Assembly: GCF_000001735.4 (NCBI RefSeq)
Contig: NC_003070.9
Span: 27,079,971 to 27,143,970, forward strand
DNA: 64,000 nucleotides
Reading direction: 5' to 3'
DNA from: Arabidopsis thaliana
Lineage: Eukaryota > Streptophyta > Magnoliopsida > Brassicales > Brassicaceae
In this document: positions 54,198 to 64,000 of the stretch, piece after piece
Layout: each line of letters starts with the position of its first letter
How positions within the stretch are numbered: position 1 is the first letter of the stretch
Position numbers and translations under genes: made by a program
The notes under the pieces: model-generated
The model's input: the letters and a program-made list of their open reading frames with translations, nothing else
What the model was told of the DNA's origin: nothing
The model's database searches: none

Positions 54198-56287
54198 ATG
54201 ACGACGACTTCCAAAACTTCTCTTCAAGAAGAATACGTCATCGACGCCGTTGACCACCGTGGCTTTTCCGCCAGAAGGTCTATTACCGGTAGATGGAGAG
54301 CTGCATGGTTCATTATCGGTAACCTTCAATCACTAGCTGCTCTGTTTTTCAATTTCCTCTTCTTTGAATCCCTGAGGACATTTTTGCAGGTGTGGAGGTG
54401 GCGGAGAGGTTCGCGAACTACGGGATCGGATCAAACCTGATAAGCTACTTGACTGGACCACTTGGTCAATCTACGGCGGTCGCCGCCGCTAATGTCAACG
54501 CTTGGTCTGGAATTTCCACTATTCTTCCTCTTCTTGGAGCTTTTGTCGCCGACGCTTTTCTTGGTCGCTACATAACAATTATCATCGCTTCTTTTATCTA
54601 TGTCCTGGTTCGTCTCCTTCTGTCTCTTCTCTTTCGATCTGAATTTTACAATTAGTGAAGGAATTGTAGAAATTGATTCGTTTCAACCGCAATGTGATGG
54701 TTTGGTACGGTTTCGGTTTTGATTAAGTCAAATAAAATTTTTAATTTTCAAAGAAACTTCGGTTTTAGATCGGTTTTATTCCTTTTCGGTTTGATTTGGA
54801 TTCGGTTTCTCTGATATAGAAGAAGTAGAAATTGAGTTGAGAATATTTGAATTTGATGTCAGGGACTGGCGTTTCTGACTTTATCTGCGTTTCTGATTCC
54901 CAACAATACTGAAGTGACCTCGTCACCTTCTTCTTTTCTCAATGCACTCTTCTTCTTCTCTCTTTATTTGGTGGCTATTGGACAAAGTGGACACAAGCCT
55001 TGTGTTCAGGCTTTTGGTGCAGATCAGTTTGATGAGAAGAACCCGCAAGAGAATAGTGATAGAAGCTCTTTCTTCAACTGGTGGTACCTTAGTATGTGTG
55101 CAGGAATCGGCCTAGCGATTTTAGTGGTTGTGTACATCCAAGAAAATGTAAGCTGGGCACTTGGGTTTGGAATCCCATGTGTGTTCATGGTGATCTCTCT
55201 TGTTCTTTTCGTTTTAGGGAGAAAGAGTTATAGGTTTAGTAAAACAAGACAAGAAGAGGAAACAAACCCGTTTACGAGAATAGGTAGAGTCTTCTTTGTA
55301 GCATTCAAGAACCAGAGATTGAATTCATCAGACTTGTGCAAAGTTGAGCTAATAGAGGCAAATCGATCTCAAGAATCTCCAGAGGAGCTGAGGTATGTTT
55401 AACATATAGGTTGTGGTTCGAACTTCAAAGTCTTGTTGTATGATTATAAGATTCTACTTTCTTGTGACAGTTTTCTCAACAAAGCATTGCTTGTCCCAAA
55501 TGATTCTGATGAAGGAGAAGTGGCATGCAAGTCTAGAGATGTCGAAGATGCTACAGCTCTTGTCAGGCTTATTCCAGTATGGCTTACAACTTTGGCTTAC
55601 GCGATACCTTTCGCGCAGTACATGACTTTCTTTACAAAGCAAGGTGTCACAATGGAAAGAACAATATTTCCAGGTGTAGAGATCCCACCTGCTTCTCTTC
55701 AGGTTCTTATCAGCATATCAATTGTTCTCTTTGTCCCCATCTATGACCGTGTTTTGGTCCCAATCGGAAGGTCAATAACTAAAGATCCTTGTGGCATCAC
55801 AACTCTCAAAAGAATTGGAACCGGAATGGTACTAGCAACTCTCACTATGGTGGTGGCTGCTTTGGTTGAGTCAAAGCGGCTCGAGACTGCAAAAGAATAC
55901 GGACTTATAGACCAACCGAAAACAACTCTTCCAATGTCGATATGGTGGTTATTCCCTCAGTATATGTTACTGGGATTGGCTGACGTACACACTTTAGTAG
56001 GAATGCAAGAGTTCTTCTACAGCCAAGTCCCCACTGAGCTGAGAAGCCTCGGTCTCGCGATTTACTTAAGTGCAATGGGCGTTGGAAGCTTATTAAGCAG
56101 CTTACTCATCTATCTGATCGATTTGGCCACTGGAGGAGACGCCGGAAACAGCTGGTTCAACAGTAATCTGAACAGAGCCCATCTAGATTACTTCTATTGG
56201 TTACTTGCGGTTGTTAGTGCCGTTGGGTTCTTTACGTTCTTGTTCATCTCCAAGTCCTATATATATCGCCGGGTGGACGTAGTGTAG
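54198..56287 (+). CDS. NPF5.13: NPF5.13, NRT1/PTR-family transporter
   Basis: Four exons: 54198-54318, 54390-54607, 54863-55392 and 55471-56287, giving 561 aa. It is very close to NPF5.14 along its whole length. ExxER is intact at 43-47 ([10 protein letters not shown]), but the Tyr that usually follows (FAYYG) is Asn here. Intron 2 is 255 bp and contains many CGGTTT-like strings absent from the sister copy. The intron before FLNKALL is kept. It should be At1g72125; older annotations, as I recall, fused it with NPF5.14. Transport substrate unknown. Confidence 0.92.
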
Positions 56288-57230
56288 TTTACGCATGGAG
56301 GAGGAAATGGAGAGTTTCTTTTTGTGATTTTTGATTTTTATGGACGTTACGATTCTAACGTAAAACTCCCACAAATGACAAAACAGACCATAAATATCAT
56401 GATTCTTATGTGAATTTGTAACTATATTTCAAGTATGCAAATTTGATATTAAATTGTGATTCCACGATTCTAACGTAAAAATAACATTATGCAAATATTT
56501 ATGTATGAATGTACGGCCAGTGCTATAAAGATCGTTGAAACTTGTTGAATTTTAATCCCCATGCAAGAGTTTAATACATAAAAACAAAATTAAAAAAATA
56601 AGACGTAAGTGGACAAGGTATTTAAAAAATAAATAAAATTGATTTATACATGTTTATAGGTTTTCTTCGTTTTCCATTCGTTTAAACCATTATAAAATAT
56701 AACTAACAACAAATTTTGTGGTCCATTCCCCGGTTCTTTATCTTCAATATTCTTAATCACATATGTGTCGTGCGTGAGCACAGCGACAATAAACAATTGA
56801 TTGTGGTCTCCAAAATTCTAGAGATTTTTTCTTTACAAAAACACCTCCAATTTTAAAAACTTACAAATAAAATCTTTTAAAAATTTTAGACCCTCGAAAT
56901 TTCAGGCCGACAGTGCATATATGTAAGCTCAAGAACACAAGGAATCTTAACTAGTTGAGCATGTTCCAACAACTTTCGAAATATACAAAACATATATATA
57001 TATATATATGGCCCTTTCGGGAACTTCTGCTAATAAAACAAAGTCCATACGAATCACGAGTTAAGTTAATTGTTATCGTGGTCATCATTTAATATAACTT
57101 GCCTTGTCAGCTAAGCCACTTGCGTCCACACCTTCATCATATAATCTTCACCTATATATACTACAGAAACAATATAATAAACATTTTGTTTGTATATTAT
57201 TTTATCAAGACCAATCAATCATACACATTA
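56288..57230. other. Spacer with the NPF5.11 promoter
   Basis: AT-rich. ACGATTCTAACGTAAAA occurs twice (about 56348 and 56465). A short (TA)n run lies at 56992-57009 and a TATA box CTATATATA at 57152-57160, about 70 bp before the NPF5.11 start. Confidence 0.55.
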
Positions 57231-59253
57231 ATGGCTATCACCTACTCCTCCGCCGACGAGCTCGGAAACACCACTGAGGGTTTTCTGGAAATCCGAGAAA
57301 ATACCTCCGGTGGATGGAAATCAGCGAGGCTCATCATCGGTAAATAAACATGATATTTACTTTTTTAGCAACAAAAAAATTGATTTAGTTCCTTACTTCA
57401 TTATTATTTCTCCCGGGAATTTTGCTAATTTCTCTTTGTTTTTGTTTCTAAAAATTTTGTAGTTGTACAAATGGCGGAGCGATTCGCTTACTTTGGTATA
57501 GCGTCAAACCTAATAATGTACTTGACGGGACCGTTAGGTGAGTCAACAGCTGCAGCGGCAGCGAATGTCAATGCTTGGACTGGAACGGTGGCGTTTCTGC
57601 CGCTTCTCGGGGGCTTTCTCGCTGACTCGTATCTCGGTCGTTTCCGTACTATAATCATCTCATCTTCTCTCTATATCTTGGTAGATAAAAAAATTTCCTC
57701 TCTAACGTTTCTATAATCAGAGTTTCGTTACAGATTTTGATGATTAACGAAAACAAAACAAACAGGGACTTGGGTTGCTGTCTTTTTCAACCATGATTCC
57801 TTCTCATCAGTCCAAAGATTCGAATCAGCTGCAAGAGACTATCTTCTTCTTCTCTCTTTATCTTGTAGCAATAGGACAAGGCGGTTACAACCCGTGTATT
57901 AAGGTATTTGGAGCGGATCAATTCGATGGAAATGATCATAAAGAGGCAAGAGACAAGAGTTCATTCTTCAACTGGTTGATGTTTGGAAACTGTATTAGCA
58001 TATTGACGACTCGTTTGGTCTCTACCTACATTCAAGAGAACCTAAGCTGGTCACTAGGGTTTGGTATTCCTAGTGTTTCCATGTTGCTTTCTCTGTTTCT
58101 CTTCCTCCTTGGAACTACCTCTTACCGTTTTAGTACTGAGAGAGTAGGAAAGAAAAACCCTTTTGCCAGAATCAGTCGTGTATTCATGGAGGCTTTAAAG
58201 AACAGAAGACAACCCGATTTAGATATTGCTAACGCGAACGCCAACGAGACTCTCCTTCTCCTGGCTCACCAGAGTTCCAAACAGTTCAGGTAACATAATT
58301 AACAGCGATGTTCTTTTGAGAATCTTCTTGTTCATACCATCTTGGTTTCTATTAGTGAATCCACGTCGATATATTAGAGAAGAAATGTATATTGTTCCAT
58401 CTAGGTTTTTATATATACCAACTGATATTTAGAAAAATTATTATAAGAAAACGAAGTTTATAGTTTCTTTTCTTGTATACTATGCAGATTCCTAGACAGG
58501 GCAGCTATTTCTTGTGAATTGGCTGAAATTGAAGAAGCAAAGGCGGTTCTTAGGCTTATTCCCATATGGATAACTTCTGTAGTCTACACCATTGTACATG
58601 CACAATCCCCTACTTTTTTTACAAAGCAAGGAGCCACAATGGACAGGTCAATCTCACCAGGACTCTTAGTTCCTGCAGCTACACTTCAAAGTTTCATAAA
58701 CCTCTCAGTAGTCGTTTTCATCCCAATCTACGACCGCTTACTCGTCCCATTCGCAAGGTCCTTCACTCAAAACTCATCAGGTATCACAACGCTACAAAGG
58801 ATTGGTACAGGGATTTTCCTCTCCATTCTTGCTATGGTATTAGCCGCATTGGTCGAGACAAAAAGGCTCCAAGCCGCCCGGGATGAACTCTCCATACCGA
58901 TGAGCGTGTGGTGGCTGATTCCACAGTATGTTATCTTTGGAGTCTCAGATATGTTCACAATGGTGGGTTTACAAGAGTTCTTCTACGGCCAAGTCCCTAG
59001 TGAGCTTAGGAGCGTTGGTATGGCTTTGAACCTAAGCATATACGGGGCGGGAAACTACCTAAGCAGCTTTATGATATCAGTCATTGATAAAATCACGAAC
59101 CAGTATGGTCAAAGGAGCTGGTTCGATAATGACTTGGACCAAGCTCATCTAGATTACTTCTACTGGCTACTGGCTTGTCTCGGCTTCATTGGTTTCGCCT
59201 TCTACTTATGGTTCGCCAAGTCATATGTCTACAGCAGATCAAACACCTTTTAA
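57231..59253 (+). CDS. NPF5.11: NPF5.11, tonoplast nitrate transporter of the NRT1/PTR family
   Basis: Four exons: 57231-57339, 57463-57680, 57766-58289 and 58488-59253, giving 538 aa. Typical NPF features are present: [41 protein letters not shown] and [14 protein letters not shown]. The first Glu of the ExxE[K/R] motif is replaced by Gln (QMAER, residues 39-43). I recall NPF5.11 (At1g72130), with NPF5.12 and NPF5.16, as tonoplast proteins that release vacuolar nitrate to the cytosol; that is from literature, not sequence. A promoter TATA box lies 70 bp upstream. Confidence 0.92.
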
Positions 59254-59524
59254 ATTGTCTCTCCTCTGTTCTGCCAATTAAATTGGGCTGGGATTTCACA
59301 ACCAAGGAAATAAGAATTTCCTCAGGCGAAAGAAATTTCGTGAGTATATCAAAAGCTTATAAGATTTCTGTTAAAGAAATTTGAAATTTCTAAGGAAAAA
59401 GATAAAATTCGACAAGAATATTTTATGATCTCTATTCAGAGCCAACTTGCTTGTGACACACTCTTTTAACTTATTGTTGAATCACTAATTTTTCAAAGCA
59501 AAATATTGAACTGGAATCTCTTTA

Positions 59525-60560
59525 TGGGATTTCCTTGAACTTGATAACATATCTGACCGGACCATTAGGGGAGTCAACAGCTGCAGCTGCAGCCAATGTC
59601 AACGCATGGAGTGGGGTGTCGTTTCTTCCCCTTCTCGGGGGCTTTATCGCTGACTCGTTTCTTGGACGTTTTCGTACAATCGTGATCGCGTATTCTCTTT
59701 ATATCATGGTATATAACAATCTCCTCTTAAAAACATCTCTACTAAAACATGTTATTGTTGTTTCTTGAAATGATTTAATGAAACAAGCAGGGACTTGGGT
59801 TGCTGTCTTTTTCAGCCATGACTTCTTCTAACTCTAAAGATCCAAATCAACTCCAAGTGATTCTCTTCTTCTGCTCTCTGTATCTTATAGCAATAGGACA
59901 AGGCGGTTACAAACCATGTATTAAGGTATTTGGAGCAGATCAATTTGATGGAAATGATATAAAAGATGCAAAAGACAAGAGTTCTTACTTTAATTGGTTG
60001 ATGTTTGGAAGTTGTGTTAGCATATTGACCTTTCGTTTGGTCTCTAGCTACATACAAGAGGACCTAAGTTGGTCCTTAGGATTTGGTATTCCAAGTGTTT
60101 TCATGCTACTTGCTCTGTTTCTCTTCCTTCTCGGCACTAAGACTTACCGTTTTAGCACTGCAAGAGAAGGGAAGAAAAATCCTTTTGCTAGAATCAGTCA
60201 TGTTTTCATGGCGGCTTTAAAGAATAGAACACAACCAGATTCATATATAGCTAACCCCAACGAGACCCTTCTCACTCATCAGAGTTCCAAGCAGTTCAGG
60301 TAACATAATTACTTATCTTGAAAATCTTTCAAGCCACAATTGTTCTATACCATCTTGGTTCGTGTCCTTATGTATTGTTGCAGATTCCTCAACAAGGCAG
60401 CGATTTCTTGTAGTTTTGCTGAAATTGAAGAAGCAAAAGCGGTGCTTAAGCTTGTCCCATGTGGCTGACTTGCTTAGTCTATGCTATTGTATGTGCACAA
60501 TCTCATACTTTCTTCACAAAGCAAGGAGCCAAAATGGACAGGTTAATGTGACCAGGGCAA
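59525..60560 (+). pseudogene. Truncated NPF5 copy related to NPF5.11
   Basis: Homology begins inside exon 2 (about 59525-59708, [17 protein letters not shown]...), continues through exon 3 (59791-60299) and reaches the start of exon 4 (60384 to about 60560). The first exon and the ExxER region are missing. Exon 2 lacks one codon in frame. Exon 4 has a one-base deletion at the LxPxW motif, which shifts the frame to an early stop (CATGTGGCTGA), and similarity ends soon after MDR. Introns still sit at the family positions, so this is a DNA-level tandem duplicate, not a retrocopy. Exon 3 is well preserved and open, suggesting the decay is fairly recent. Confidence 0.88.
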
Positions 60561-61906
60561 TGTTAAATAACAACTCGAGCGATACACTGAGACTAACGCG
60601 ACAGCAAGCACTGTTGATTAACATTTAGCGCTGAATTTTTTCAGCGAATATGGCAGCTCAATTTTTGGTTGCTGCGCCTTTATTTTTGAAGTAGAATTTT
60701 GAAACAGCTTTACTTATGACTGTTGGTGTAGGAAAGCATTTGGGCCTTTCAGTTTCCTAGTCGCTGTCGTTTGGTTGAACTACTAGAAAAGAACAACCCC
60801 ACACTATAGGGGTAAACCAGGCTAGCATGTTATACAAAATGGCATAAGCTAGCTAGAAAACACATATATTTAAATAAAGTTTAGTAATAAACGGAAACTT
60901 TAAAGATGAGTAGGTTCTCTAGTTGCCCCCCAAAAAAAATTTAAAAAAATATGAGTAGGTCTTTCGGATATATACACAGCTTGCCCAAAAATTGATTGTC
61001 TCACACAGAACAACACCATGCACGTTCTCTGCCAGCTGGACCCGAAATTAACTACGTAGCAGCTTACTCTCTGTAACTTTCAAAGTTGGTTACATATTTA
61101 AGTAACCACACAAGGCATGCTACCTGACCATCACCGTTGTCTGAGTGATATTAATTTCCGTTTTATTAAAAAGCTTAGATATTACTCTACGATAAAACCT
61201 TATTTTATAAAGGTTATTAGATTGATCTATTAACCTTGGTGAAAAGTTCATATTACTTTATAGTAACAATTTAAATATAAAAAAATGACAATTTTTTACT
61301 TTTTAAAAGGTTTGAAATCGACATATCTATCAAATTTGATAACTTTTCCAGGGTATTATTATTATTTATATTTTAAATTTTTTTTGGAAAACGGGTTTAA
61401 TTAACAAGAAATAATTAATCAAACAAAAAGGTTCAATACGTCTACAATGAAAACAAAAAAAAACAAAGCAAAACAAATCAAAATTTCTACTTAAATGATA
61501 ACATGCGAAGATGACAATCATGTAACGTCTAAGATGAATCTTGAATAAGTCCTTTAGGCCAGCCATGCATGGATGGGAGATCGGCCGTATCATCCACATA
61601 ATCGAAATCTAATCTTTCATTTATTTTTATTAATTATCTTAACCAACCGATTGTGACAATTTCTCCTTGTTGCCAACCACTAAGATACGGTGTCATTCCT
61701 GACAACGAAGACTTTTATCGCGTCGCATTTATCAATCGATTACTCAATAGCGTTCTCACTTCTCGTCGTGACTCACGTGTTAAAATCTGTCATATTATAA
61801 TATGAATTTATATTAGATTTTGGTCATTGTGCATGAAATACCAACTATATATATACACATATATAACCTATAGATAAATACATCTGAAACGAAATAACAA
61901 GAAGCA
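60561..61906. other. Spacer with the NPF5.12 promoter
   Basis: Begins with sequence unrelated to the NPF copies, including a perfect 7 bp stem hairpin (CGCTGAA, TTTT, TTCAGCG at 60629-60646). The rest is AT-rich. A TATA box lies at about 61845-61854 (CTATATATAT), roughly 55 bp before the NPF5.12 start. No other gene is seen. Confidence 0.5.
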
Positions 61907-64000
61907 ATGTCGACATCCATCGGCGATAATGAGACTGGAGCTATAGTTTCAAACGAGAATGTCGAGTTTTCCGTCGATTTCCGAGGCAATCCATCTATCA
62001 GATCCTCTTCCGGTGCATGGAAATCTTCTGGCTTCACCATGTGTAAGTCTTGACTCTTTTTTTTCCATTTCCTCAATTTACCACCAAATTCTCAAAAAAG
62101 TGAATATTCCGGCAGGTGCGGAAGTTGCCGAGAAATTCGCCTACTTCGGTATCGCCTCGAATCTGATAACCTACTTCACCGAGGCGTTAGGAGAGTCGAC
62201 GGCTGTTGCAGCGTCAAACGTTAACCTCTGGCTTGGGACGGCAGCTTTCTTGCCTCTCATATGGGGTTCTATCGCCGACTCTTTTCTTGGCCGTTTCCGT
62301 ACAATCCTCTTAACCTCTTCTTTCTATATCATGGTAATAATTCAGCTCAAAGCTTTCATCTTTTGTTACCTTGTGTAACCTTCTTGATTTTTCTAGTGCG
62401 ATCATTACCAATTAGGCATGAGTTGGATCTTAGGCTACACATCCATTTTCCTATACCCTAGAAACAAGATAAGAATTTGAATCAAAAAAAAAAAAATTGA
62501 TTAAAAATTTAATGATATATGCGACTAAACCCCCAATCCAAATTGAAACAGAAACCATACGTGCATACCAAACTATTCATATTATTATATAGGTTTTAAT
62601 TTGGATACTTTTTTGTTTCTACTACAAAAATCAAATGTGAATCAAGATCTTGAAAATCTTTGACCTAATAAAAAACGCGGGATAGTTTTGGAAAAACCTT
62701 TAATATAATTTATGTGATGTGATCCTGAATTTTAGGGACTTGGGCTGCTTACGTTTTCAGCAACGATTCCTTCTCTTTGTAATGATCAAGAAACACGTGA
62801 GTCGTGCGTCTCTCAGGTCAAAGTAATAATCTTCTTTTGTGCTCTCTACCTAATTGCTTTGGGAGAAGGAGGCTTCAAGGTATGTCTTCGAGCCTTTGGA
62901 GCAGATCAGTTTGATGAACAAGACCCAAATGAGTCCAAAGCCAAGAGTTCTTACTTTAACTGGTTGTATTTTGCTATATCAATCGGCATATTGACCACTC
63001 GTCTGGTCACAAATTATGTCCAAGAGAATCTGAGCTGGGCTTTAGGATATGCGATTCCATGTCTTTCTATGATGCTTGCTCTATTCTTGTTCTTACTTGG
63101 AATCAAAACTTACCGCTTCAGCACCGGAGGAGAAGGAAGACAGGGCAAAAAACATGATAACCCTTTTGTTAGAATTGGCCGTGTTTTTGTGGCTGCAGCT
63201 AGAAACCGGCGACAAACTCCTTCTGATACTTGTCTTCTTCTGCCTAACGAAAGCACCAAGAAATTCAGGTATTATATGTTTTGTTTGTTTGGTCTTTTGT
63301 TTTCTTTTGTCTTTACACTGTGTTTTTGTTTACAAACAAAATCATTTTTTAGTCAAGTTTCTTATCTGAACTTAGGTAATTAGTAATTTTACATATATTT
63401 TTTAATAGTCCTCCAATAGTTAAAAAGTTGTAAATACATAAATGAAAATACAAAATTCTTGAATCATCTAACTAAAAAAAGGTTGGAACGACTTATAATC
63501 TATAGAATTTAAAGCATGTGTTAGCTTCGATAATTTACATGCATGCTTTTGTTAGATATAAAATTAAGTATGCATGTAATTTTTGGTAACGACAGATTCT
63601 TGGACAGAGCGGTGATTTCATGCGATTCATATGAAGTTGAGGAAGCAAAAGCTGTGTTGAGTCTCATTCCAATTTGGTTGTGTAGTTTGGTGTTTGGCAT
63701 TGTGTTTGCGCAATCTCCTACTTTCTTTACAAAGCAAGGATCTACAATGGATAGATCAATCTCATCAACACTCCAAGTCCCTGCAGCTACACTCCAATGC
63801 TTCATAAGCCTAGCAATCCTCGTCTTCATCCCAATCTACGACCGTTTATTCGTCCCAATCGCACGATCAATCACTCGTAAACCAGCAGGAATTACAACCC
63901 TTCAGAGAATTTCCACCGGCATTTTCCTCTCAATTATTTCAATGGTAATAGCTGCTTTGGTCGAGATGAAAAGACTCAAGACTGCTCGAGATCATGGATT
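61907..64000 (+). CDS. NPF5.12: NPF5.12, tonoplast nitrate transporter (5' part; cut by window end)
   Basis: Exons 61907-62042, 62116-62333, 62736-63268 and 63596 onward; the last is cut at 64000 after about 430 visible residues of an expected 550 or so. The proton-coupling motif is intact as ExxEK (EVAEK, 48-52). Other marks are [26 protein letters not shown] and PIYDRLFVPIARSI. The N-terminal tail is longer than in NPF5.11. Intron 2 is 402 bp, longer than in the other copies. I recall it (At1g72140) as a tonoplast nitrate transporter acting with NPF5.11. The reading is complete and undamaged as far as seen. Confidence 0.9.

Overview
This is plant nuclear DNA and I recognise it from memory, without a database search, as Arabidopsis thaliana chromosome 1, roughly the At1g71950 to At1g72140 interval. 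The grounds are AT-rich spacers, genes with short GT-AG introns, and predicted proteins whose identity and reconstructed length match remembered Arabidopsis proteins (ABCG25 662 aa, FUT13 401 aa, TCP22 375 aa, dNK 580 aa, TFIIIA 412 aa, the NPF5 cluster). Exon borders below were read by eye from splice signals and reading-frame continuity.

Layout. 0.5-8.2 kb: two minus-strand genes, a small subtilase-propeptide-like inhibitor (SPI-1) and the abscisic acid exporter ABCG25, the latter split by a 3.4 kb intron. 8.2-18.3 kb is gene-poor and holds only an intronless DUF688-type gene at 13.1 kb. 18.3-29 kb: plus-strand RMR-type PA-TM-RING receptor, alpha1,4-fucosyltransferase FUT13, neutral invertase A/N-InvF and the class I TCP factor TCP22. 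29.5-39.6 kb is compact: a mitochondrial COX7c-like subunit (minus), a plastid GNAT (plus), deoxyribonucleoside kinase dNK (minus), TFIIIA (plus), a potato-type-II-like inhibitor (plus) and a small J-domain protein (minus). 40.3-48.8 kb: an unnamed RG-repeat gene (minus), a CDKAL1-type tRNA methylthiotransferase (plus), and a LEA-repeat protein fused to a DUF4149/TMEM205-like membrane module (plus). 49.3-51.4 kb: WSD2-type wax ester synthase/DGAT (minus). 52.2-64 kb: a tandem array of NPF5 transporters (NPF5.14, NPF5.13, NPF5.11, one broken copy, and NPF5.12 running off the window).

The most striking structure is not a protein: between the second and third constitutive coding exons of TFIIIA lies a cassette exon (35672-35817) that resembles 5S ribosomal RNA. 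TFIIIA drives 5S rRNA transcription, and the cassette carries an in-frame stop, so a 5S-binding protein can switch TFIIIA production off by exon choice. This corresponds to the known plant 5S mimic (P5SM). Other points of interest are a recent tandem duplication of a two-exon unit in the RG-repeat gene, a 0.7 kb DNA-transposon-like insertion with target duplication and a nearby copy of the empty site, a GC-AG intron, intron loss and a lost proton-coupling glutamate among the NPF paralogues, and ABRE or E2F/telo-box promoter motifs that fit the genes they precede.
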